Shown in pieces: positions 1-6,783 of a stretch of 17,359 nt of DNA. Position 1 is the first letter of the stretch, and every line of letters begins with the position of its first letter. The translations under genes were made by a program, and so were the position numbers. This DNA comes from Dehalococcoidia bacterium (GTDB lineage Bacteria; Chloroflexota; Dehalococcoidia; JACQUA01). The notes under the pieces are model-generated. The model was not told where the DNA came from. It ran no database searches and saw only the letters and a program-made list of their open reading frames with translations. The DNA lies in the NCBI GenBank assembly GCA_030689845.1, contig JAUYHV010000047.1, positions 1 to 17,359 on the forward strand, read 5' to 3'.

Positions 1-374
1 GCTTGATAATAGCGCTGCTGGGAACGGGCACGTTCAATTTTTTCCATTAGCGCAAAATAATCGTTCTTTTCTTCGTCTGCTAATTGAGCACGAATAGCAG
101 TATATTGTGACAATAGCTGCGATGGAGAAGGATTAAGCGGAATCCCTTTGCGTTCATATTCTAATAAAGCCTGAGCGTGCTGTATGAGAAGGTCACAGCG
201 TGATACTCTCGTCTTCGTGTTTTTTGATTCTTCAATTAGTTTCATAGAGTCTTTGATAATCCGACCCCTCTGCTGAACGTCCATGACCACAATGGGGTCG
301 CATGACCTGCAAAGTCCGTCCGCATTTACTGAGAGGAGCAAACCCTTCCGCCCGCACATTTTGCATTGTGCCAT
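1..374 (-). CDS. Zinc-ribbon protein, N-terminal part (runs off left edge)
   Basis: I read this frame directly: it opens at an ATG at 374 and stays open for 124 codons to the window edge, so the C-terminus is missing. The N-terminus has two cysteine pairs, C4-x2-C7 and C22-x2-C25, the pattern of a small zinc ribbon. The rest is hydrophilic and helical, rich in Glu, Lys, Arg and Gln (residues ~35-124), possibly coiled coil. A GGGGGT stretch sits 6 bases before the ATG as a ribosome binding site, and a sigma-A promoter with perfect TTGACA lies just upstream. I do not recognise the family; N-terminal zinc ribbons like this occur in mobile-element and nucleic-acid-binding proteins, but that is only suggestive. 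The tRNA fragment and repeats next to it fit an accessory region. The reading frame is certain, the function unknown. Confidence 0.75.
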   Translation of the reverse strand, partial: MAQCKMCGRKGLLLSVNADGLCRSCDPIVVMDVQQRGRIIKDSMKLIEESKNTKTRVSRCDLLIQHAQALLEYERKGIPLNPSPSQLLSQYTAIRAQLADEEKNDYFALMEKIERARSQQRYYQ

Positions 375-396
375 AACTTTACCCCCTTTTTTACAT

Positions 397-425
397 ACCA
401 TAAGCCAACTAGCGGGCGCTGTCAA
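397..425 (-). promoter_or_regulatory. Sigma-A promoter of the zinc-ribbon gene
   Basis: On the minus strand TTGACA (420-425) is followed after 17 bases by TATGGT (397-402, 4/6 match). The start codon lies 23 bases downstream of the -10 box, giving a very short leader. Confidence 0.55.
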
Positions 426-495
426 CTTGCTTTTTTACGGCGTCCAATAATTCCCTTTATCGTTACCGGCTCACGCTCAAACCGTAGCTAAATAG

Positions 496-517
496 TTGGC
501 GTTAATTTGGCGTTAAA
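496..517. repeat. Tandem 11-bp direct repeat
   Basis: TTGGCGTTAAT (496-506) is followed at once by TTGGCGTTAAA (507-517), identical in 10 of 11 positions. Short direct repeats with a helical period near a broken tRNA gene resemble integrase or excisionase arm sites; that role is inference. Confidence 0.5.
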
Positions 518-550
518 CTGATAAGTACGGAATACCACCCAAAACAACTA

Positions 551-603
551 TAGATACAAAACGGATTATTGCCGATTGACCTATAAACATTGTTTTGTAT
601 CTA
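551..603. repeat. 12-bp perfect inverted repeat around a 29-base centre
   Basis: TAGATACAAAAC (551-562) is repeated as its exact reverse complement at 592-603. No T-tract follows, so it does not look like a terminator. It lies 30 bases from the tRNA-Ser fragment and may be part of the same recombination site. Confidence 0.55.
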
Positions 604-633
604 ACAACACCCTTTAACATAGCTGACATAGAA

Positions 634-672
634 TTTCAAGACCGCTACCTTAAACCACTCGGACACCCCTCC
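634..672 (-). pseudogene. 5' half of a tRNA-Ser (UGA), broken at the anticodon loop
   Basis: Read on the minus strand from 672, the sequence begins with the 7-base acceptor strand GGAGGGG, then TG and a typical serine D-arm (CCGAGTGGTTTAAGG), then the 5' anticodon stem GCGGT and loop CTTGAAA with anticodon TGA. The 3' anticodon stem should then read ACCGC, but the sequence continues TTCTATG and no variable arm, T-arm or 3' acceptor strand follows. The break falls exactly at the 3' end of the anticodon loop, one of the two known crossover zones for tyrosine recombinases in tRNA genes. This is a non-functional remnant, not a working tRNA. Confidence 0.7.
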
Positions 673-715
673 TCAATAGGAATTTTACCGTAAAAGGGGC
701 GTAATTTCCATTTTA

Positions 716-733
716 GCTACCCGTTTGCTACCC
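716..733. repeat. GCTACCC direct repeat, 11-base period
   Basis: GCTACCC occurs at 716-722 and again at 727-733. With the 11-base repeat at 496-517 and the inverted repeat at 551-603 it forms a cluster of short repeats on both sides of the tRNA fragment. A role as integrase arm sites is inference. The remaining bases up to 975 show no gene or clear signal. Confidence 0.35.
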
Positions 734-975
734 AACTTTTACAAGAGTCCCTTTTTCAGATTTGGGGTTAGGTTTCAAGCCTGACTACTCATCAAACCCT
801 GCCGTATCTGTTAACCGTCGTCCGGTGGAAACAGGGGAATAAGTAACGAGTGGAATCTATTTACTGGAGTGACCGGACCTTTCCTGGACAATCATCCGTA
901 CCGACTGGTAAGTCTATGCCGGATACACCAGATTTGAGATGTTCGGAGATTTGAAATATTCATTTAGCACATTCC

Positions 976-1323
976 CTATTTCTCTAACAACGTAACCAAC
1001 TTCTGCCGCACCTCCGAGATTGTCTCTGCCGGCAAGGCGCATATCAATTCTGCGTTTCGAACTCGCCACTCTAAACTCTTAACCTGGTCGGATAAGATTG
1101 CCCCCGCTATCGGCATCCCCTCCGGGAGAAGTACCTCGAATGGATAACCCTTGACCTGGTTGGTAACGGGACAGAGGATAGCAAGCCCTGTCTTGCCGTT
1201 ATAGCTTTTGGGTGAGAGCACAACGGCAGGGCGCCGTCCGGCTTGTTCGTGGCCTGCCTGCGGGTTCAAGGTAATCCACACCGCATCACCGCATTGAGGA
1301 ACATAAGCCCGTGAGCTTACCAC
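976..1323 (-). CDS. mazF: MazF-family toxin (sequence-specific endoribonuclease)
   Basis: A 115-residue protein of typical MazF/PemK length. Near the N-terminus it has G12-D-x-V-W followed by the GRRPAVVLS loop (residues 29-37), then CPVT (51-54) and near the C-terminus DQVKSLEWR, the conserved blocks of the family's RNA-binding and catalytic face. MazF toxins cut mRNA at short sequences and are neutralised by a cognate MazE. The start is a GTG at 1323 that overlaps the last 7 bases of mazE, so the two are translationally coupled, antitoxin first, as usual. No stop or frameshift is seen. It is expected to be transcribed from the mazE promoter. Confidence 0.92.
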   Translation of the reverse strand: MVSSRAYVPQCGDAVWITLNPQAGHEQAGRRPAVVLSPKSYNGKTGLAILCPVTNQVKGYPFEVLLPEGMPIAGAILSDQVKSLEWRVRNAELICALPAETISEVRQKLVTLLEK

Positions 1324-1559
1324 GTTTCGTTCCCTACGGCCGTACCGGTATCAACCTCGTGATGCAAATTCTCTATAGTGACCTTTGCCAGAAGTTGTTT
1401 AAGGGTCGGCTTCGGTTTATTTACAGGTGTGATAACCAGTTTCCCATCTGCCAGCGATAATTCTACAGACGTTTCTCTCTGGAGTCCAACTTCGTCAGCG
1501 AAAGATTTGGGTATACGCAAAGCGAGACTGTTGCCCCATTTCTGGACACGGGTTTTCAT
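1317..1559 (-). CDS. mazE: MazE-family antitoxin (AbrB/SpoVT fold)
   Basis: An 80-residue protein. Residues 1-46 form the swapped-hairpin AbrB/MazE DNA-binding domain (KWGNSLALRIPKSFADEVGL, then a VELSLADGKLVITP strand pair). The acidic C-terminal tail (residues ~52-80) is the expected toxin-binding segment. GGAGG lies 6 bases before the ATG at 1559. It precedes and overlaps mazF. The family represses its own operon by binding a palindrome at the promoter, and such a palindrome is present at 1578-1596. Confidence 0.92.
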   Translation of the reverse strand: MKTRVQKWGNSLALRIPKSFADEVGLQRETSVELSLADGKLVITPVNKPKPTLKQLLAKVTIENLHHEVDTGTAVGNETW

Positions 1560-1577
1560 GTTAAACCTCCATTCAAT

Positions 1578-1596
1578 GTATCTACAATGAAGATAC
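1578..1596. promoter_or_regulatory. Probable MazE operator
   Basis: GTATCT and AGATAC form a perfect 6-bp inverted repeat around a 7-base centre, overlapping the -10 box of the mazEF promoter. This placement suits autorepression by MazE; binding is inferred. Confidence 0.5.
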
Positions 1597-1618
1597 TCAT
1601 TCTGAAGGTTTTTGTCAA
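1590..1618 (-). promoter_or_regulatory. mazEF promoter
   Basis: Minus-strand TTGACA (1613-1618), a 17-base spacer and TATCTT (1590-1595, 4/6 match) stand 30 bases upstream of the mazE start codon. Confidence 0.6.
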
Positions 1619-1735
1619 GTCTGGTAAGTGGAAAATGACCGGGGGCACCCCATTCGCCTTACGCTCGAAACAAAGTGAGATTTTGCTATTAAATTGTTTC
1701 AAACATAGTCGGACATAATGCTATCCCACCAAACA

Positions 1736-2263
1736 TTACTTACCCGGGGTTTTGGCGCCCATCCAGTCCGGGTGGTCTTCCCTCTGGGCAAATTCCACTC
1801 CGGCGGGATCGCGCAGGGGTGTGAATATGAAAGCCATCCAATCGGCGGGTATTTCCGGGTCTTCGTTGAAATGCTGGTGCTCGCAACCGTCGGGCTTGAT
1901 GGGCAATATTATAAGGTCTCCTTCTTCCCAATCGTACCTGACCCCGTCCACCACGGTATAACCCTTGCCGCCGAGGACGAAAAGCCCCATGCCCCCCTGG
2001 TGCACATGCTTGCCGCCGTGCTTCTTTACGCGGTTAATAAAAATGCGCCACCCGGTAACCCCCTGCTTATCCCATTCCTTGTTCCAGGAATAGATCTTCA
2101 TCAGTCCCTGCCTGCCCTGCTCCCAGGGTATCTCGCTGCCTTTAATAACAACTTTACCCTCGCACAGCCTCTTTATCCTTTCATTATCTATTGCCCTCAC
2201 CTGGTCGTAAATAGTCTCCTGGGGCTCGGGTTCCCTTTTTCGCTCTGAAACTCGTTCAACCAT
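1736..2263 (-). CDS. Cupin-domain protein
   Basis: A 175-residue protein with one central cupin barrel. Cupin motif 1 is HGGKHVHQGGMGLFVL..GKG (residues ~82-102), with the HxH metal pair but Met/Gly where the canonical metal-binding Glu usually stands. Motif 2 is GDLIILP...G..H..FN (~115-133). The N-terminal ~50 residues are charged and outside the barrel. Such single-domain cupins are often metal-dependent oxygenase-like or sugar/ligand-binding proteins; nothing here fixes the substrate. AGGAG precedes the ATG at 2263. The gene stands alone, with a strong promoter on its own strand, divergent from the MFS exporter. Cupin fold is clear; function is not. Confidence 0.85.
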   Translation of the reverse strand: MVERVSERKREPEPQETIYDQVRAIDNERIKRLCEGKVVIKGSEIPWEQGRQGLMKIYSWNKEWDKQGVTGWRIFINRVKKHGGKHVHQGGMGLFVLGGKGYTVVDGVRYDWEEGDLIILPIKPDGCEHQHFNEDPEIPADWMAFIFTPLRDPAGVEFAQREDHPDWMGAKTPGK

Positions 2264-2368
2264 TGTATCGCTCCTTATTTTGTACCCAAATGGGGGATAT
2301 TTCGAATTACCCGTTCAAACAGGGGTTGGTACCCATAATTTTAATGCCCCACCCGCTTCGACAAAACC

Positions 2369-2397
2369 ATTTTATGGGGACAGTATTGTCTTGTCAA
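2369..2397 (-). promoter_or_regulatory. Strong promoter of the cupin gene, with an imperfect palindrome in the spacer
   Basis: Minus-strand TTGACA (2392-2397), a 17-base spacer and TAAAAT (2369-2374, 5/6). The spacer carries GACAATACTGTC, a 12-base near-palindrome (10 of 12 positions) that could be an operator. Transcription would start near 2362, leaving a ~100-base leader. Confidence 0.65.
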
Positions 2398-2563
2398 CCG
2401 TAACCCCGCACGGAGTTTTCAAGCCCGCCCTGGAGATAAACTTATACCGCCCGCAACCAATGTCGGACGTATTCAAAGGGAGGCCTTTCAGGCATTGAAA
2501 AGCTCGAAACGGGGCGAGGACCGGCAGGGGGGACTGTGGGTATCCCAACCTGTTAAATTAGAT

Positions 2564-2593
2564 TTGCCATACGCCGCCCTGACAGTGTATTAT
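2564..2593 (+). promoter_or_regulatory. Possible promoter for the MFS gene
   Basis: TTGCCA (2564-2569), an 18-base spacer and TATTAT (2588-2593, 5/6) lie ~130 bases upstream of the chosen start. The whole 2264-2721 gap has no convincing gene: two short open frames there lack ribosome binding sites and recognisable protein features. Confidence 0.35.
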
Positions 2594-2721
2594 CATCCAA
2601 TTTGGAACAATTTACACTGTGTTTCAAGCTGGGATGCCAGCGGTCAATCATTTGAAGGAAATACATTTTCGGGTGCCCGTTGTTTCCGGGACAACGCCCT
2701 TTGAAGTTTAAATCGATAGCT

Positions 2722-3930
2722 ATGCCGGAGAATATACCACCCGGGGAGCCGGGAAAAGTTAAAGGGCTGTGGGCTACCCGGGGGATCGTCCTCGTTGCCT
2801 TCCTCGACCTTTTTATGCAGTTCCCGGTAATAGCCCCTTACGCCCGGTCCCTGGGAGCCTCCGGCGCCATGGTGGGGATTATCGTGGCAATTTACTCTGC
2901 CTCTAACCTGGTAGGTAACGTGGCAGCCGGGGCGGTCCTCGATAGGTGGGGAAGGAAACGTCCCCTGCTCATCGGCCTCCTGGCAACATCCCTGGCCCTG
3001 CTGTTTTATGCCCTTGCCCGGACACCCCGGCAGCTAATGTTAACCCGGGGGTTTCACGGGTTGACCGCTTCTGTTCTCACCCCAGGCGCCTTTGCGATTA
3101 TGGGAGACTCGACATCAACTGACCAGCGGGCGCGGGCTATGGGTCTGAGCGGGGCTTTCATCGCAGTTGCAGCCATGATCGGCCCACTAATAGCCGGTGT
3201 CATGAGGGATAACCACGGCGCCGGAGCCGTGTTCCTACTGAGTTCAGCCCTGATGCTGTGTACCTTCCTGTTCTTCTTCTTTGTCGCAGCAAAGTGGATT
3301 TCTCCTCCGGGGGAAAAGTCCGGCCGGACTGCCCCGGAACGTTCCCAGGCCTTCTGGCGTATCCCCCGCCTGATAACTTCGTACCTGGCAGCGCTGGCCT
3401 TGACCATCGGGTTGGGCACCCTGGTTACCCACCTGCCCATCATCATGTCGGAACGGGGTGAATCGGCTACCCGGACCGGCCTGACGTTCACCGTCTTTGC
3501 CGGTGTGGCCATGGCAGCCATGGCCACACCGGTTAACCGGTTGAGCGACCGTCACGGAAGGCTGGCCCCAATGGTGGCCGGCCTGTTACTGGTAGCCGCC
3601 GGTATGGCAGTTCTCTGGGTCTCCCGGGGGTTTACAGGCAGCGTTTTGGGAATGGGCGTCTTCGGCCTCGGTTTCGGTATTATTTTTCCTGCCGTGACAG
3701 CGCTTACAGCCGAAGCGGTACAGTGGAGCAGCCGGGGCAAAGCTTTCGGCGTGTTTTATGCCGTTTTCTCATTGGGTGTGGTTATAGGCGCCGTGGTCAG
3801 CGGCACGTTTACACAGCACCTGGGGCAATCGACTGTCATGCCTTATTTTTTCAGCGGGCTGGTGGCGCTGGCAGCCTCTCCGGCTATTACTCTGGTATGG
3901 CGTTTGTGTAAAGGGACAAGAGCAGAGTAA
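2722..3930 (+). CDS. MFS transporter (12-TM exporter)
   Basis: An integral membrane protein of ~402 residues with about 12 hydrophobic segments in two halves joined by a charged loop (residues ~185-205, PPGEKSGRTAPERSQ). The MFS signature motif A is clear between helices 2 and 3, G70-x3-D74-R-x-G77-R-K-R80, with a weaker copy (NRLSDRHGR) in the second half. These are proton-driven transporters; the closest general type is a small-molecule or drug exporter, substrate unknown. I chose the ATG at 2722 because the protein then begins with a short hydrophilic N-terminus before helix 1; a TTG at 2680 in the same frame would add 14 residues. No good ribosome binding site precedes either. A 33-base perfect palindrome lies inside the gene at 3500-3532. 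Confidence 0.85.
   Translation: MPENIPPGEPGKVKGLWATRGIVLVAFLDLFMQFPVIAPYARSLGASGAMVGIIVAIYSASNLVGNVAAGAVLDRWGRKRPLLIGLLATSLALLFYALARTPRQLMLTRGFHGLTASVLTPGAFAIMGDSTSTDQRARAMGLSGAFIAVAAMIGPLIAGVMRDNHGAGAVFLLSSALMLCTFLFFFFVAAKWISPPGEKSGRTAPERSQAFWRIPRLITSYLAALALTIGLGTLVTHLPIIMSERGESATRTGLTFTVFAGVAMAAMATPVNRLSDRHGRLAPMVAGLLLVAAGMAVLWVSRGFTGSVLGMGVFGLGFGIIFPAVTALTAEAVQWSSRGKAFGVFYAVFSLGVVIGAVVSGTFTQHLGQSTVMPYFFSGLVALAASPAITLVWRLCKGTRAE
3500..3532. repeat. 33-base perfect palindrome inside the MFS gene
   Basis: Sixteen bases (3500-3515) are repeated as their exact reverse complement at 3517-3532 around one central base. The palindrome encodes the small-residue helix segment AGVAMAAMATPV. Confidence 0.9.
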
Positions 3931-3962
3931 TAAATTGGACCATCCGTGGAAGGAGTAGAACA

Positions 3963-4200
3963 ATGATCGATGAAAAGGTGTTATCAGCATTACTCCAGAG
4001 TGAAATTACTCTCAGAGTGGTTGAACCCCATATCTACTCAATTTATCCCCCCGGCGAGCACACCAACACCTATGACAGGGGAGCGTCTTTTTATGACCTG
4101 GTAATGGGAAACCGCGTCTACAACCACCTTTTTTGGGGATACTCCATTTCGGAATTCGCTCCTTTTTGTCAGGATGCGCTTAATTCATCAATTAAAGGCT
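3963..4200 (+). pseudogene. Truncated SAM-dependent methyltransferase (N-terminal fragment)
   Basis: An AAGGAG site sits 7 bases before an ATG at 3963. The first ~79 residues look like the start of a class I methyltransferase of the kind that begins YDRGASFYDLVMGNRVYNHLFWG (residues ~37-60, quoted in part), followed by a FCQDAL helix. The SAM-binding glycine motif (D-x-G-x-G) should come next, but after about residue 79 the frame runs into the antisense of the downstream GG-ending gene and stays open by chance to 4409. The result would be a 148-residue chimera without a catalytic domain. It lies 32 bases after the MFS gene and was probably co-transcribed with it. The exact junction (about 4195-4211) is estimated by eye. 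Confidence 0.65.
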
Positions 4201-4211
4201 TCGAGTCCTGT

Positions 4212-4436
4212 TTATCCCCCCGTCAGGGTTACCATGAAATGGACATCGAGGATGTCTTTGCCGCTGAACCTGGCGTGAGAGGCGATATCCACGAGTTCCC
4301 CGTAGCTTCGGACCATTTCGTTCTCGACCACCACCAGCGCTGTTGGGTCATAGTAGTTCCAGGCCCTGGCATCCTCTATGTCGATTACCTGTTCGGTTCT
4401 GTCGCCTGAGGCGTGTATACGCAGTTTTTTTATCAT
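4212..4436 (-). CDS. Small protein with C-terminal Gly-Gly, MoaD/ThiS-like
   Basis: A 74-residue protein that starts with a beta strand (KKLRIHA) and ends DVHFMVTLTGG, with the Gly-Gly directly before the stop codon. Sulfur carriers of the MoaD/ThiS family have a ubiquitin fold, similar length and the same C-terminal GG, which is adenylated and thiocarboxylated by a MoeB/ThiF-type enzyme; MoaD supplies the sulfur of molybdopterin. The gene follows the molybdopterin oxidoreductase on the same strand after 138 bases, which fits a cofactor role. Against this, no clear ribosome binding site precedes the ATG and the core sequence resemblance is weak. It could instead be an unrelated small protein. 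The strand opposite its 3' end is occupied by the broken methyltransferase. Confidence 0.5.
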   Translation of the reverse strand: MIKKLRIHASGDRTEQVIDIEDARAWNYYDPTALVVVENEMVRSYGELVDIASHARFSGKDILDVHFMVTLTGG

Positions 4437-4481
4437 TGTGCAAAAGCGGGCATTCGGAAGATGAGATAGAACCGAACAGGT
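4387..4481. repeat. 14-bp perfect inverted repeat, arms 67 bases apart
   Basis: ACCTGTTCGGTTCT (4387-4400) recurs as its reverse complement at 4468-4481. One arm lies in the coding sequence of the GG-ending protein near its N-terminus, the other upstream of it. The bases between 4437 and 4574 otherwise hold no recognised signal. Confidence 0.7.
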
Positions 4482-4574
4482 TGAAGATTAATGATATGCC
4501 CCCGGCGATATCAAAATCCCCAACCTTTCGGACGTTAAAACCCTTTTTACTTCAGGCTGCCTGCGGCAGACCGC

Positions 4575-6623
4575 TTATAATTTAACCAGGCGGCAGGCGA
4601 TGGCTTTTGTCTCGGGGTAGCCCACGATAGCATCCTTCATTTTAATATCCGTCAGGATATTGGCATTGGCCACGGCCCAGCCGTGAGGAATGCTGACGAC
4701 ACCTTCCAGTATATCCTGGGTTACCAGCGCCCTCATCTTAATCATCCCCCGGGGTGTCTCGATACCACACATTTCCCCGTTGACTATGTCGTATTTGTGA
4801 GCGGTGGCGGGATGAACCTCGACCTCGGGTTCCTGCCTGATGGCCCGAAGTGCGGGCAGGTTATGCCCCTGGGTATGGATATATTCAATCTGCCTGGCGC
4901 CGGTGAGCAATATTTCAGGGTACTTTTTGGTAAGCTCAGGATTGGCAACCGCGCTCTGGCTCGGTTCAATGTGGGTCGGTAGTCCGGGGAAACCGAACCT
5001 CTCCAGTCCCGCGGAGAAAATCTCTATTTTACCGGACTCAGTCCCGAAGCCGGTCTGCTCGTAAACTTTGTATACTTTTTCACCAAAATAAGCCCCTCCG
5101 GGGTTAGCCTTAAGCTGCTTGGTGGTGATAACACTCTTGGAGAAAAGGTGCTCTACGACTTCCTCGTCGGTTTTCCATGGGAAATACTCCCCGTAGCCCA
5201 TCTTGTGGCCGAGTTCGCTCCATACCCACCAGTCGGCCTTGCTTTCCCATAGCGGGTCTATAACCTTTTTCCGGAGCATGATGTACGAGGTTCCATGCAT
5301 CAGCCCATAGGGATAACCACCGACCCCGTCTTTTTCAAGGAAGGTGCAGGCGGGGAGGACGTAATCAGCCAGGTCCGCCGTCTCGGACATGAAGGGATCG
5401 ATGACTACCAGCAGTTCGAGTTTTTTCGCGGCTTCGAGGAATTTTTTCGTGTCGGGAAAATCGAGAGCCGGGTTGCCGCCGCCCACGAGGAGGGCCTTGA
5501 TAGGATAAGGTTTTTCGCTGAGGATAGTTTCGGTCAGCAACATTGCCTGACCGTAGGGAGCCGGCCTTTTGCCGAACTTATAAAACACGGGGTATTCGTC
5601 GGCTCCGATGGGTTTCTCGTCCAGGGGCAGGCGCAGGTCGGTCAGGGGCAGGAGGGGTGTGGTTGCCCATCCGCCGGGAACGTCGATATTGCCTGTAATA
5701 GTCTGGAGAATGGCGAAAGCCCTGGAGTTTTGCAGGCTGTTTATCTGCTGGTCCATGGAGCAGACGCCCTGGAGGATACAGGCCCCTTTAGTGGTGGCAA
5801 AAATACGGGCAATTTTACGGATTTCAATTGCCGGGACGCCGCTTATCTCTTCTGCTTTTTCAGGTGTGTATTCCTTGACATGCTCTACCAGCCTGTCGAA
5901 TCCAACGGTCCATTTGTCTACGAATTCCTTGTCCCAGAGGTCCTCTTCGATGATGACGTTCATCATGGCCAGGGCAATGGCGCAGTCGGTTCCGGGACGG
6001 GGCTGGATATGAATGCCAAATTTTGCCAGGGGAATCCGCCGGGGATCGATGGTTATAAGCTTTAATCCCTTTTTTACCTCGTTGCGAATATGCACTCCTG
6101 TCATCCACAGGGAAGCATCCGGGTTTGCACCCCAGAGAATGATGCACCTGGCTTTCTCCGGTTCTTCCACCGGGTAGCGGCCGAAAGTTATCTGGCGGGC
6201 CAGTATCCGCACGCGGTAGCAGATACTTTCCACGCAGAGAAAATTGGGGCTGCCGTAAGCGCCCCGGAAGCGCTGCATGAAAGCTGCCAGTTCTATGTTT
6301 TCCACGCCCACGGAACCTGTATAAATGGCCATGGTATGGGCGCCGTGTTGCTTCTTTAGCGCTTGTAGCTTGGAGCCTATCTCGTCCAGCGCCTGGTCCC
6401 ATGAAATCCTTTTCAAAGTTTTGCCGACCCTCTTCATGGGGTATTTTACCCGGTCGGGCGCATAAACCCAGTCCGTCAGGTGCTCACCCTTGGGGCACAG
6501 CTTACCTTTGTTCAGAAAATGCTCTTCTTCTCCCTCCACCTTCACCAGAACACCGTCGTCCACGTAGGCGTTGACGCCGCAGCAGTTTACGCATAACGCG
6601 CAGTCAGTTTTTAATACCTCCAT
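4575..6623 (-). CDS. Molybdopterin oxidoreductase, DMSO reductase family (formate dehydrogenase/polysulfide reductase-like)
   Basis: A 682-residue catalytic subunit with a bis-pterin guanine dinucleotide Mo or W site. The N-terminal [4Fe-4S] motif is C8-x2-C11-x3-C15-x27-C43, followed by CPKG, as in formate dehydrogenases and polysulfide/thiosulfate reductases. C135 (in SPN...ESIC) aligns with the protein ligand to the metal, so a Cys rather than Sec or Ser is predicted. Central blocks GANPDASLW and TIDPRR and the C-terminal pterin-binding domain (from ~residue 570, PEILLTGAR...HGWAVANANILTD) are all present. There is no Tat signal, so it is probably cytoplasmic. GGAGG lies 8 bases before the ATG. 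No FeS or membrane partner subunit is adjacent, so the electron partner and substrate are unknown. A formate dehydrogenase role is only one option. Confidence 0.88.
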   Translation of the reverse strand: MEVLKTDCALCVNCCGVNAYVDDGVLVKVEGEEEHFLNKGKLCPKGEHLTDWVYAPDRVKYPMKRVGKTLKRISWDQALDEIGSKLQALKKQHGAHTMAIYTGSVGVENIELAAFMQRFRGAYGSPNFLCVESICYRVRILARQITFGRYPVEEPEKARCIILWGANPDASLWMTGVHIRNEVKKGLKLITIDPRRIPLAKFGIHIQPRPGTDCAIALAMMNVIIEEDLWDKEFVDKWTVGFDRLVEHVKEYTPEKAEEISGVPAIEIRKIARIFATTKGACILQGVCSMDQQINSLQNSRAFAILQTITGNIDVPGGWATTPLLPLTDLRLPLDEKPIGADEYPVFYKFGKRPAPYGQAMLLTETILSEKPYPIKALLVGGGNPALDFPDTKKFLEAAKKLELLVVIDPFMSETADLADYVLPACTFLEKDGVGGYPYGLMHGTSYIMLRKKVIDPLWESKADWWVWSELGHKMGYGEYFPWKTDEEVVEHLFSKSVITTKQLKANPGGAYFGEKVYKVYEQTGFGTESGKIEIFSAGLERFGFPGLPTHIEPSQSAVANPELTKKYPEILLTGARQIEYIHTQGHNLPALRAIRQEPEVEVHPATAHKYDIVNGEMCGIETPRGMIKMRALVTQDILEGVVSIPHGWAVANANILTDIKMKDAIVGYPETKAIACRLVKL

Positions 6624-6667
6624 TGAATGTTCCTCCGTTATTAAATATGCTTCGAACGCAAAACAAT

Positions 6668-6681
6668 ACCCCCACGGGGGT
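6668..6681 (-). promoter_or_regulatory. GC hairpin in the oxidoreductase leader, possible attenuator
   Basis: ACCCCC and GGGGGT form a compact palindrome in the ~75-base leader between promoter and start codon. On the transcript it is followed by AUUGUUUUG, a weak U-rich stretch. This could be a partial terminator or a stabilising hairpin. Confidence 0.35.
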
Positions 6682-6705
6682 CGTGATTGTCCGCTGTCGG
6701 CTTAA

Positions 6706-6734
6706 ATTATACCGTCAGCGACCTGAACCGTCAA
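6706..6734 (-). promoter_or_regulatory. Near-consensus sigma-A promoter of the oxidoreductase gene
   Basis: Minus-strand TTGACG (6729-6734), an exact 17-base spacer and perfect TATAAT (6706-6711). It lies between the stop codon of the upstream surface-protein gene and the oxidoreductase, so the latter is transcribed from its own start. Confidence 0.75.
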
Positions 6735-6783
6735 AATAAGTCCCGTCAACCCCGGACGGCCAACCCGGTATAAGCGCCTTGGT

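Noticed and set aside
1621..1735. Possible insertion-sequence end between mazEF and the cupin gene
   Set aside because: GC-rich stretch recalls transposon ends, but no inverted repeat pair, target duplication or transposase was found.
1718..2248. 176-residue plus-strand frame opposite the cupin gene
   Set aside because: Antisense shadow of a clear cupin domain.
2280..2704. Two short overlapping plus-strand frames before the MFS gene
   Set aside because: No ribosome binding site, no recognisable domain, non-standard starts, and they overlap promoter elements.
5295..6065. 256-residue plus-strand frame inside the molybdopterin oxidoreductase
   Set aside because: Antisense shadow; the minus frame carries all the conserved motifs and a proper promoter and ribosome binding site.
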